Of a stretch of DNA of 20,227 nt, positions 1 to 10,900 are shown piece by piece (the first letter of the stretch is position 1; each line of letters opens with the position of its first letter). A program made the translations under genes and the position numbers. The notes under the pieces are model-generated. The model did not search any database and was not told the DNA's origin. It was given only the letters and a program-made list of their open reading frames with translations. This stretch comes from Podila epigama (taxonomy: Eukaryota; Mortierellomycota; Mortierellomycetes; Mortierellales; Mortierellaceae): the NCBI GenBank assembly GCA_015679605.1, contig JAAAVE010000405.1, positions 1-20,227 of the forward strand, written 5' to 3'.

Positions 1-53
1 ACCTGCTACCTTCTGCTTACTAGGCAGACGCTCTACCAATGAGCTATGCGGGC
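1..53 (-). tRNA. tRNA-Thr (anticodon AGT), 3' end cut off by window
   Basis: Read on the minus strand from base 53, the sequence folds as the first part of a tRNA. It has a 7-nt acceptor strand GCCCGCA, a D arm with GCTC pairing to GAGC around an ATTGGTA loop, and a perfect 5-bp anticodon stem TCTGC/GCAGA closing the loop CTAGTAA. The loop places AGT at the anticodon, so it should read ACU and, with inosine, ACC threonine codons. The variable region and the first bases of the T arm (GCAGGT) are present. The rest of the T arm and the 3' acceptor strand lie before base 1. No intron is seen after the anticodon. The D-arm sequence doubles as the internal A-box promoter for RNA polymerase III. Confidence 0.87.
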
Positions 54-1009
54 TAATCCGGTCAACTCGAAAGATGATTGGTTGAAAATTGCGAAACTTG
101 AATCATACCTGAACCTCTGCACCAATCGTTTTCCTTGCGTTCCTGGGTTCTTGCTCACATTCTTTTCGTAGTTTAACGAAACTCGCTTTCCCATTTTCAT
201 TTGTTTTCTCGCTTGACTTGTACGTAATGCCTCCAACATATCAAGCATGCCTCTTTCTTGACACAAATAAAAAAAAGAAACATGATGTTCCTCGTTGATA
301 CAGCATGTGTAGAATGACTGAAAAACGTAAAGGAAAAGAGTACTTCCGTCGTATGTATCCTACATTGGGCAAAGTGAATGTTTGATTGACAATTTACACA
401 AATTTACAGTTTTCAATAAATGAGTGCGCCCAACAGAAATAGGTTTATTTTAGCTGCGAGCATAACAAACTTAACTTTAAAAAACTTTGTCCTTTTTAAG
501 CATCATTCATTCATTCCAATGCAAATTTGCATTGCATGTGTTTATCTTTTTTCCATCTCTTCATCTAATCTCATCTCTCATTCAATCTTTTACATCTCTC
601 TATTACGTTTATATACTCTGTCTGTCATCCTTCACCTCACCCTCTCTCTCCACCTCTCTCTCTCTCCTCCAACCTACATAACTCCATTCCATTTCCTTCT
701 TGCACAAGGGGAGGAACATTCCCAATTCTCTTCTTTTGGACAAACACGAATTTCATTTTATCACACCTCGTCATCTTGGCATCCAATGTCCCTGCCACCT
801 CTTGTCAACTGAATCTTGTACCACTTTATTTATTTATTTTTCTTTTTAATCCACCACCACCACCACCACCAGCGAGCGCATTTGGTTCCATGTGCCCTGT
901 TCCTTGACAATTCCCACTTTCTCTTGCATCTCTCTTTGTTTCTCGTCATTTCTTCTGTCTCCTTTTCAAGTCTTCCCCCCTTCCTTCCTTCCTTTGTTTT
1001 CCTTGTTCA
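54..1009. other. Spacer between tRNA-Thr and ADAM gene, with promoter-like pyrimidine tract
   Basis: No convincing gene is seen in this stretch. From about 540 to 1009 the plus strand is strongly C/T-rich, with many TCTC and TTCC runs, as is common just upstream of fungal start codons. It therefore probably contains the promoter and 5' leader of the ADAM gene. It includes a (CCA)7 microsatellite at 851-871 and a perfect 18-bp palindrome at 517-534. A minus-strand open frame at 33-266 has a basic, protein-like composition but overlaps the tRNA and has no recognisable match; it is discussed under findings. The plus-strand frames here are low-complexity Ser/Leu/Phe translations of the pyrimidine tract and are not credible genes. 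Confidence 0.6.
517..534. repeat. Perfect 18-bp palindrome with octamer-like half sites
   Basis: The sequence CAATGCAAATTTGCATTG is identical to its own reverse complement. It carries ATGCAAAT on both strands. It lies about 480 bp upstream of the ADAM start codon in otherwise AT/pyrimidine-rich DNA. It could be a binding site for a dimeric regulator, but this is inference from symmetry alone. Confidence 0.45.
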
Positions 1010-4000
1010 ATGATTCCATCAATAAGACACACTGTCTTTGTTGCAGCTGTCGCATTGTTCTCACTTGCCACCGTTCTTGGTAATCCATCGAGGCACATCG
1101 GAATGACTTTTTCATTTCTCCTTCCTTAAAAAAAACTAATCTCATTCTCCCCCTTTGCCTATAAAAACAACCCATTCGGTAGCTTCTTCAACCATCACTC
1201 GCTCAGAGCATATTGTCAATGTTTGGCATGATATCTTGCCTCGAAATGCAGCCTTGGAGCCTCGTTGGAACCACCCGATGGCGAGACGAAGCCTCGAGGC
1301 TGACCCAGATATGATCACCAAGGACGATACAATCCGTGTCCAGTTCTCTGCCTACAACACAACTTTTCACCTCTACCTGGAACCCAACCTTGACTTTATT
1401 CATCCCGAGGCTGACCTTGGTCCAGGTGTCTCAAGGGATGACATCAAGGCGTTCAAAGGCGTTGTTGTCGAGGACTCGTACCACATTGATCGCAAATGGG
1501 AGCGAGCTGCCACAACAACTCGCATGGAAAAGAGGACCGTTGAGCACATGTTGTACGAGAAAGGCGTGGTTGGCTGGGCACGTATGATGGTTGAGCACGA
1601 CGCCCAAAGACCGTAAGTCCAAAAAAAGACATGGCTCACTACACAAAAAAAATCTACCTTCATTTCACCATCTAAAATATGTGTCCTATACATTACTATA
1701 GAAGCGAGCTCATTTTGAGAGGCGCCTTTATGGTGGGCGATACGACATATCATGTCACGACAACGGAGCACTACCACATCCAAAAGCGGTCAGACGATGC
1801 CTTACCGCACGCAACACCATTGTCCACCAGGATGGTCATCTTTCGTGACTCGGACTTGTATCATCCCTCGTCAAGTTTGCATCGGCGACAGGACTCTGAC
1901 CAAGATGATTCAGCCTGTGGTGCAGACTTACTCCATCGAAAATCTGTCGAATTTGGATCAGATGCCATGGCACCCCATTCGCCCTCAAAATTCGAATATT
2001 ACTATCCACCCAACTTGACTACTACCGTGCCAATGTCAACCGTGGATGACCGACGCGCCTGGAGTGGTCTACTTAATAGAACACCTCTCTCCAAGAGAGA
2101 TGTAACACTCAAGGTGGCTGGACCCAACCCTGTGCCCGAAGGATGTCCAGTCAACAGACTTGTCAACTACATGGTACGATCAGATAAAGAAGGCGTCTAA
2201 GGAGACCAATCAACCTTGAATCATATTAATTGACATAATGATGAATTTCCTTTTTTTTTATTCTTCTTTACTTGCAACATTATTAGGGAGTGGCAGCGGA
2301 TTGTACATATGTACGACACTATAAAGGAGCTGCGGCAGCTAGGATGCAAATCTTTGCAGACTTTAATACAGCATCGGGTATCTTTGAGAGCACGTTTAAT
2401 GTCGCGCTGGGCGTGATCTCGCTCAACATTATGCCCGAGGAATGTCCAACGACGCCTGTCAAGGGCGAAGAGTGGAACCAGGAATGCAACCCCAATCACC
2501 CGATCGACCAGCGATTGAACGAGTTCAGTGCGTGGCGAGGTCAATCGCCAAGGAGTAATGATGGCGCAGGATTATGGCATCTCATGACAAAATGCAACTC
2601 TGGATCGGTTGTCGGTATCGCCTGGACCAAGGCTCTCTGCCAGATGAAGGCCAACACTCAGGACAAGGGTAAGGGCGCTCAGATCACTGCTGGTACAGGG
2701 ATCTCATCTATCACTGCCCTTGAGTGGATGGTTGTTGCGCACGAGATTGGACATGGATTCGGCGCCATTCACGATTGCAACTCAAAGTCGTGTCCGATAC
2801 GGAAGGAAGGACAGTGCTGTCCGCTATCTGAGACTGTTTGCGACGCTGGAGCAAAATACATCATGAACCCATCCGAGTCCACCCCAACAAAAATGTTTTC
2901 GCCTTGCAGTATCAAGAGCATCTGTTCCACTATCCAGAGCTCCACTGGCCAGTGCCTCAAGCCTCCGGGGACACGGACGACCCAGGCGTCAGAAGCTAAT
3001 ATCTGTGGCAACGGGCTCAAGGAGCCTGGCGAAGAATGTGACTGTGGATCAGCCGAGGATTGTGCCAAGGACCCTTGCTGCGACGGTACTACTTGCAAGT
3101 TCAAATCGGGTGCTGTCTGTGACGACCTCAACGACAGCTGCTGCCTCAATTGCCAATTGCGTCCTGCTGGGCAGGTCTGCCGGAAAGCCCTCTCCGAGTG
3201 CGATATTGAGGAGGTATGTACGGGTACCAGCTCTAGCTGCCCTGAGGACAAGCACGTAGCCAATCAGACGCCTTGCAAAGGCACGGGTAACTATACAGGA
3301 TTGGAGTGCGCCAACGGTATTTGCACCTCTCGCGATCTACAATGCCGACAACAAGATATGCCTGGCATCACTAAACAGTGCAGTTCTTCGAGTTCATGCG
3401 ATCTCTTGTGCAACGACCCTAGCGGTTCCGCGATGAGTTGCATGCAAATTCCAGGCAACTATTTCGTAGACGGCACTTCGTGTGGTATCGGTGGTACATG
3501 TCAGGCGGGTCAGTGCAACTACAGTGGCGGCGTTGACGGAATTATTGCATGGATCAAGAACCATTTGTCGATTGCGATTCCAGTGCTCAGTATAGCAGGT
3601 TTGATCCTGCTCTGCTGTATCTGGAGCTGCTGTTGTGCTGGATGTGTTGAGCGTAGACGACAACATCAAGTCCATGGGAAGCCCAGGCGCCTGAATTCGA
3701 ACGGATCGAGACTCAACAATCCATATGCACTGCCACCAGGGCCTCCACCACCACAGCAATATCCAATGCAGGTGATGCACACAGCAGCGCCGCCAGCGCC
3801 AGTCATGCCCTCACCTGTTTATTACGATTCAGCTGCTAGACATGATCAAGACATGCAGCGGGCCTTGGAAGAGAGTCGACGAGAATACGAGAGCCGTCAC
3901 TTGGGTTCGTCCAATGGGCATGATCAAGGCCATGGATACGGGCAAGGGCACACACATACGCAGGCGCATGGACAAGGGATGTATTCCCACAGCAACCAAT

Positions 4001-4113
4001 CCAACGGAGGACCCTTTGGTGACTCTGCAGCCGCACAATACCATCCGCCGCAATCATCACACCCAGGATATAGTAATAACGATGGCCGGCCACACCAAAG
4101 CGGATACATTTAG
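1010..4113 (+). CDS. ADAM-family membrane metalloprotease (disintegrin and metalloprotease)
   Basis: Exons 1010-1079, 1183-1612, 1702-2173 and 2287-4113 join in frame to about 932 residues. Role (family): zinc-dependent shedding or processing of surface and secreted proteins at the plasma membrane or in the secretory pathway. Seen: an N-terminal signal peptide (hydrophobic residues about 8-23); a propeptide ending near the Kex2-like dibasic site KR at 298-299; a catalytic domain with the metzincin motif HEIGHGFGAIHD at about 476-487, followed by YIMNPS as the Met-turn; a Cys-rich disintegrin region at about 563-660 with a CRKALSECD loop; one membrane span at about 750-776 ending in a Cys cluster; and a tail that is proline-rich, then has a UIM-like segment (about 843-858), then is Gly/His-rich. 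Exon 2 could instead begin at 1207, which is also in frame. 1183 is preferred because it gives a TVLA signal-peptide end. The gene is convergent with the ABC transporter. Family identity is firm; the substrate is unknown. Confidence 0.93.
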
Positions 4114-4276
4114 AGTATGATTTTTTTTTTTTTTTTTTTTCTTCCAGAGCCAAATACCCGAGAATAGGAACCATGTACAACAACAGGACATTTCAACAAA
4201 AAAAAATCATAGACACTATTACAATAATATATATTATTAGAAACAAAAAACAAATAATCCTTTTGTCACGGCTATT
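4114..4276. terminator. Convergent 3' ends of ADAM and ABCA genes
   Basis: This 163-bp spacer separates two stop codons that face each other. It holds a T20 run at 4121-4140, an A8 run near 4199-4206 and a 16-bp AT-only palindrome at 4223-4238 (AATAATATATATTATT). It must contain the transcript ends and poly(A) sites of both genes, so their 3' untranslated regions probably overlap. No precise cleavage site can be assigned from sequence alone. Confidence 0.5.
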
Positions 4277-7200
4277 TTAATGTGCATCCTTGGAAGAGCG
4301 GATGAGAGACAAAAAGACTTCCTCAAGTGACGTTTGAGCAATACCCCATTGCTTCAGATGACCCTGTGCCTGTGCACGCTCAAGCATGGAGGTGAGGTCA
4401 GCCATGCGTTGGATAGCCTGAGTCGGAATACCAAAGATCATCATGCCCCCAGACTGGTCAATCAAGGTCGCCTCTGGGATGATGGCTCTGACGGCTTCAG
4501 TCATCTCGAATTCGAGCTGCCTTTGCGAGGGCCTGCCCTCTTGGTTCTCACCGAGCACATCCTGAGAGTTGGGGATAAAATTGCCTAATGCAAGCTCGAC
4601 ACGGTAACCAGAGCCAAACTTGTTCTTGAGACGGGTGGTGTTGCCAATGGCTTTGAGATGGCCCGAAACCATGATGGCGACCTTGTCACCAAGAGCGTCA
4701 GCTTCCTCCATGGAATGGGTTGTCAAAAGGATGGAACGACCACGTTTGAACTGGGCGAGGAAGGTCCAGACGTGGCGACGGTGAATGGGATCCATGCCAG
4801 TGGTGGGTTCATCCAGAATCAGGACAGCAGGATCACCAATAGTGGAGATAATGGTCGAAAGGCGGCGCTTCATACCGCCGGAAAGACGGCCTGCCATGGT
4901 ATCACGGTCCTTCCAGAGCTGAACAGCCTCCAAACGCGAGCGGATCCAAGTCGGGCGTTGGTTCTCCTTGATGGCCTCCTTTTCGTCAATATCACTTGCG
5001 GCGGCGCGGAGGGCCTCAGCAGACAAATCCTTGATGCCACCATAGAGTTGAAGATGCTCCCAACAGGTCAAGTCGTTGAAGAGAACATCATGCTGAGGAC
5101 ACACGCCCATATCGGCACGAATCTCACCCATATCATCGATAATGGATCGATCAAAGAGGAAGGCGTTGCCAGATGTTGGATTCGTGACACCGTAGAGCAT
5201 CTGCATTGTGGTGGACTTGCCAGCACCGTTCTGACCCAAAAGCGCAAAAAGCTCGTTCGGTTGCGTGATCAAGTTTAGACGATCGACAGCCTTGTTGACA
5301 ATCTTGTTGGATCGGCGGCGGGTCTTGCAGAAGCAGCAACACATTGCCAAATACAAGTTCTTGAAAACCCCAGGTCCACTGCGGGAATAGGTCTTTGTCA
5401 AGTTGGAGATTCGGATGGCGACTGTGGATTGACATTGGACGGCACGCTCACGCTCTTCGATGACATCGCTGTCCTCGTCCTCTGGGGGTGTTCCTTCATA
5501 GGGGATGACTCTTTGAGCGTCAGCGCTCTTGGCGCGGGCAACGCCAGAGGAACCACCGTGACGGATGAGGCGGAAGGCACGACCGATAGAACCAAAAAAG
5601 AAAAAGACGTGACGACTACGACTATGCTCGTTGGGGATGACTTGGTCGAGGTAGAGCGTCAAGATCCCAAAGATGAGAATGTTGGCGATATAGTTACTGA
5701 GGGCGGTGGCAGGCTGGGGCAACACTACCTGCAATGCAGGATACTCAAAGTGGTATTCAGTCAGATTGGACCAGTGAAAGCCATCTGGAATAGTGTAGTT
5801 TCCAGTCTGATAGTCCATATAGCCAAGCGAGGCTTTGGCAATGTTGGCCCACAATCTAGAAAAGTGAACAAAGGGTAGGAAAAGACCAATGATCCAAGTG
5901 CTGACGGTGGGCGGGAGGACCATGTTGCCAAGCTTGTCTTCAGGGCTCCACTCGCTCGTGTTGATGTACAGGTCTTGCCAGTTACTGCTCAACATGGGGA
6001 CGGCTACCAGAACTGCGACCACGCCCGCAAAGCCAAAGGCTAGAGCTGAGCCGCTTCGCTGGCAAAAGGTGGTGAGGACGAAGCCGAGGAGGGTCATGCC
6101 ATATGTCAAGAGCACGAACATGAGCCACAAAACCATTCCGTTCGTGTTGACAAAGATCTCGAGCTTGAAGGCATATCCAAGAGCAACAACGACGGAGGCT
6201 TGGATGATGGCCATGATCCAGGAGGTGAGCCATTGTGCAATCCAGTATGCGAGAGGGCCAAGGCCCATCATCATCATGGACTCTTTGCACTTTGACTCTT
6301 TCTTGCGGGTAATGCGAAGCATGGCGAGGACCATAGTGATGCAGGCAGGCAACGCCAAAAGATTGGACAAGGCCGCTGTCAAATGACCACCGTTGTTATA
6401 GCCGCTGCGAGACTTTGCTGTGGGGAAGGATTTCAGATCATAGTCCAGGTTGGCCTGTTGATGTTGAGGGTCCAGAAAAGTGAGTAGGGCCTCATCGATG
6501 GCACGGATCATGTTAGGCAATTGTTGGCCATATGGATCGTCCGCAAAGGATTGTCGGTTGAAGCCGGCCTCCTTTTTGTATTTGAAGTCAGGGAGAGTTG
6601 ACATGTTGTTGGCGTGCGTGGTGTTATAATAAACCTGATATTTCCAATGGACAGGTCCTGCAGCAGGTGTCTCCTTTGTGAATGCGACACCTGAATAGAG
6701 AGGAGAAGGGGTACACAATGTTAGAGACGAAGAAGAGATGTATATGACAGTGCCATATCTAGTCTGGAAGAGAATCTTGGTGACTAGGTGAGAAGGACTT
6801 ACCAAGTTGGATAGTGTCGGGATGAGCGAGGGAATAATCGTGGACAAAAGTCTCTGAAGGCATGGGAACGATACCCATGTTGTCCTTGGGAACCGAGGAC
6901 ATGTCATCCCATACGTTAGATTCGATTTTGAGAGGCTGGTTAGTACGAATCCGGTTTTGTGCCTGGAAGTAGTTCATGATCTGGGTGGTCTCTGCATTAT
7001 GAGGTGTGTACACGAGCGTCATACAAGCATTTGACAGTGGTTCAGGCTATGGAGGGAAACAAGAGGTTTGTATTAGTTGCCCGCTCAACTGCTTATTGTA
7101 CTTTTCATGTCGTCAGAACAAAAGACGAAACTCGGCTCAAGAAAGAAGACGAATAAATAGGAAATAAAAAAAAGGTGTACCTGGCATTGTTGGATGCCCT

Positions 7201-7462
7201 CCATCGTCCAGGTGGTCACTGTATCGTCAGCAGCGTTCTCTCGACCATTGCCAGATTCCGCAGACTTTCCCAGTCCAAAGAGGATGCCAACGCAGATCAA
7301 TGGAAGGATGACGGCCTGGAAGAGGGCAGCCTTCCAGTAGCGGACAAGGAGAATGACGTTCAGGCGGCAGATGACAGCCAGTTGGCGGAACCATCGAGCG
7401 ATTGGTGACGATGGTCGAGCTGACGCGTAGATCACCGATGCCGATGATGAGTCGGTAGCCAT
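4277..7462 (-). CDS. Half-size ABC transporter, subfamily A (ABCA-like)
   Basis: Minus-strand exons 7462-7181, 7046-6803 and 6690-4277 give about 979 residues. Role (family): ATP-driven movement of lipids or other hydrophobic substrates across a membrane; the substrate here is unknown. Order seen: a first membrane span (about 46-66); a large non-membrane loop; about six more spans between residues 290 and 600, including the ABCA-type segment KESMMMMGLGPLAYW after the second span; then one nucleotide-binding domain. That domain has Walker A GQNGAGKST at 661-669, a Q-loop (CPQHD), the signature LSGGMKRR starting at 778, Walker B LILDEPTTGMDP and the H-loop His at 834. All catalytic motifs look intact. 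Animal ABCA proteins are full-size, with two such halves. This one is a half-transporter and presumably dimerises. A Cys-rich insertion sits early in the nucleotide-binding domain (see findings). Both introns have consensus ends (the second donor is GTAAGT) and keep phase. The ATG lies 480 bp from the divergent COPB2 exon. Confidence 0.93.
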
Positions 7463-7942
7463 GGCGACTTATTTGTGCTTATGTGTGCTGATGTGTGCTG
7501 ATGTATGCGTGTATGTCCGTATGTTTGTGTGTGCTGTATGTTGTGCTATGTCGAGCCTTGATATCTGAAGGGTAGTGTGGTATGTTTGAGTGGAGAAAGG
7601 GATATTTATGATTGATTTGTCGGTAAATTATTTGAATGGTGGCAAAGGAGGCTAACGTTGGAAAGAGTAGTAGTAAGGTCACTCGGGGGGTATCAATTGA
7701 GTAAAGGAAGATCGCCCTCCAGAGATGCTGACAGGGGTAACTAACGCTGAAGAATGGAAGAAAGGTGAACAAAAAAGAAAATGTTAGCGACAATGGGTGT
7801 TTATATGTACTTTTTTTCTTTGTTCAAAGTCGACGGCGTTTTTTTTTTTTGTAAAAAAGAAAAAAAGGATGGCAACATATTCAAAACACAACAACGTCTA
7901 CAAAAACACACTAACACTCGTATCACCCATGTTGTCAACTAG
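7463..7942. promoter_or_regulatory. Divergent spacer: ABCA promoter and 5' side of COPB2
   Basis: This stretch lies between the ABCA start codon (minus) and the first visible COPB2 exon (plus). It has a TG-rich run at about 7474-7554 (TGTGTGCTGATG-like units, probably the ABCA 5' leader), T/A homopolymers at 7840-7867, and an intron-like 3' end at 7911-7942: a CTAAC branch site followed 27 nt later by CAACTAG. No frame here encodes the conserved beta'-COP N-terminus. The region therefore appears to be promoter plus intron, with a missing or unrecognised exon. Confidence 0.5.
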
Positions 7943-10900
7943 TACGTGCTGCAAAGTTCATTGCTCGCAAAAACTACATTATCACAGGATCCGATGACAT
8001 GCAGCTTCGTGTTTTCAACTACAACACGCACGAAAAGGTTCACAGCTGGGACGCTCATTCAGACTACATCCGCTGCATTGCCGTCCACCCAACGCAGCCC
8101 TATGTTCTCTCGGGATCGGACGACATGACCATCCGACTCTGGGACTGGGAGAAGGGCTGGAAATGCATACAGACATTTGAAGGACACACCCACTTTATCA
8201 TGACAGTCACCATCAACCCCAAGGACACCAACACCTTTGCCTCTGCCTGTGTTGACCGCACAGTCAAGGTCTGGTCCCTGGGATCGAGCGTCGCCAACTT
8301 TACGCTCGAGGGACACGATAAGGGCGTGAATTGGGTTGACTACTACTATGGTGGAGAGAAGCCCTATCTGGTGACAGCAGGAGACGACCAGCTTGTCAAG
8401 ATTTGGGACTACCAAAACAAGACATGTGTCCAGACATTGGAGGGTCATGTCCAGAATGTAACTTTTGCAGTATTTCACCCTGAGCTGCCCATCATTATTT
8501 CAGGAAGCGAAGATGGAAGCGTCAAGATCTGGCACGCCAACACTTATCGTCTCGAAAACACGCTCAACTATGGGCTCAACCGCGCATGGGCCATCGCTTA
8601 CCGCCGCTCTACAAACGATGTCGCGCTCGGATATGATCTCGGCTCTGTTGTCATCAAGCTGGGCCGTGAAGATCCTACAGTGAGCATGGACTCTAGCGGA
8701 AAGGTTATCTGGGCCAAACATAACGACATCCAGACTGCTAATATCAAAGCCTCTCTCGGTGACGAGGTCAAGGATGGTGAGCGGATCGCATCTGCCGCCA
8801 AGGACCTTGGCAGTTGTGAAGTATACCCCCAAACGCTCCAGCACTCGCCTAATGGCCGCTTTGTTGTCGTCTGTGGTGACGGCGAGTATATTATCTACAC
8901 AGCTTTGGCCTGGAGAAACAAGAGCTTTGGTAGCGCACTCGAGTTTGTTTGGGCTTTGGACTCGAACCTGTATGCTGTTCGGGAGTCAACATCCAAGGTC
9001 AAGGTGTTCAAGAACTTTAAGGAAAAACCAAATCAGATCCGCCTTAACTATTCTGCGGAAGGTATCTTTGGAGGCACGTTGCTTGGTGTCAAGAGCTCCA
9101 GTTTCTTGAATCTGTACGACTGGGAGACTGGACTCACTGTCCGTCGCATTGACTGCGAACCCAAGAACGTAATGCGATCTTCACTCTCATTTTGTCCCTG
9201 TGATACTATATTTTGTTTCTTGCTGGTTTTGAACTTGGCTACTTGTCAACAACGTGCTGCTAACTCATTTTGATTGTTATTTTTAAAATAGGTCTATTGG
9301 TCAGAAACTGGAGATTTGATGACGATTGCCTGTGAGGACAGCTTTTACGTTTTGCGGTACAACCGCACTGCTTATTCGCAGTTTGTTGAGGCTGGCGGTC
9401 AGGTCGGCGAAGAAGGTGTAGAGGAAGCCTTGGAGTTTGTAACTGAGATCCCTGAAAAGTATGTCCACTTGCATCTTGATTCGTTTTCTACTCAACCATT
9501 GAGCCTTTGGCAAGCATCTTGAGATTAACATCTTTTTTGTTACTCCCTCCATCTAGCGTGCAAACTGGTTGCTGGGTTGGAGACTGTTTTATCTACACCA
9601 ACACCGCCAACCGTCTAAACTACCTGGTTGGCGGACAGACGCAGACAATAGCACATTTTGATTATGCGATGTACCTCCTTGGCTACATTCCTCGCGACAA
9701 CAGATTGTATCTTGTGGACAAGGATATCAACATTGTGAGTTATTCCATTTCACTAACGGTTATCGAATATCAGACAGCAGTCTTGCGAGGAGACATGGAA
9801 ACAGCAGTCGAGCTGCTGGCACGGATCCCTCATGACCAGTTGAACAAGATTGCTCGGTTTTTGGAGGCGCAAGATCACAAGGAGCTCGCTTTGGAGGTGT
9901 CTACAGATTTGGAGCACAAGTTTGATCTTGCTATTCAATTGGAGCGCTTGGACATTGCCGTAGAGATTGCACGGCAGTCAGACTCGGAGCCAAAGTGGAA
10001 GACGTTGGGCGATTGCGCCATGAACAAGTGGAAGGTCAATCTGGCCGAGGAGTGCTTCCTGAGGGCAAAGGACCTCAGTGGATTGTTGCTCATCTATACC
10101 TCCAGCGGAAACGCCCATGGACTCTTGAACTTGGCAACTTTGGCCAAGGAAGCTGGCAAGAGCAACATTGCTTTTGCTTGTTTACTCTCACTTGGTCATG
10201 TTGATGAGTGCATCAACATTCTTATCGAAACTGACCGTATTCCCGAGGCCGCCATGATGGCCCGCACATATCTTCCAAGGTAAATATTCACCTGTTCATT
10301 TTTTTTCTTGACGGCGTATTTATACCCTTTGATTCTTTAGTTACTTAGACTAACAGGTCTCTCCTTCTTATAGTGCTATCCCTCGTGTTGTCAAACTATG
10401 GCGCGAGTCATTGATTGCTGCTGGCCGCTTCAAGACTGCCGAGTCAATCGCTGACCCTACAGAATACGAAGATTTATTCCATGATCTTCAGTTTGGTCTC
10501 ATGGCAGAGGAGGCTGTCAATGCCAACAAGACCATGGCCATCCCTGCAACAGCATACAATATCTGGAAGGAGCAGCAAAGTCGCGACGTGATCTCGGGTA
10601 AGGCTACTTTTTACTATTAAGTGAAATTGTTGTGAGATTAAAATGACCATCATGACGACAAAAAAAGGAAGTGCGAATAATTTTGCTTCTTTCTATCAAT
10701 TTTTTGAATAGACCTCAAGTCTGGTCGAGGCATCCCCGATTTGGCACATGCACACCATTCACATCCAGCGATATCAGAACAAGTGAACGGCGACTTTTCA
10801 GATAGCTTGCTTGGTGATGACATGAGCCAGTTGTCTCTTGAAGTAAACACCACAGGCACAGGATCCGTCTTGGTAACGTTTGTTCTTTGATGTGTTTTGC

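Noticed and set aside
420-1083. Overlapping plus-strand open frames rich in Ser, Leu, Phe and His
   Set aside because: They are translations of the pyrimidine-rich promoter tract and the CCA microsatellite. They overlap in different frames and have no domain-like content.
7999-8001. ATG at 7999 as the start of beta'-COP
   Set aside because: Eighteen codons upstream in the same frame are clear family sequence ending at a splice acceptor, so this ATG is internal (Met of [10 protein letters not shown]).
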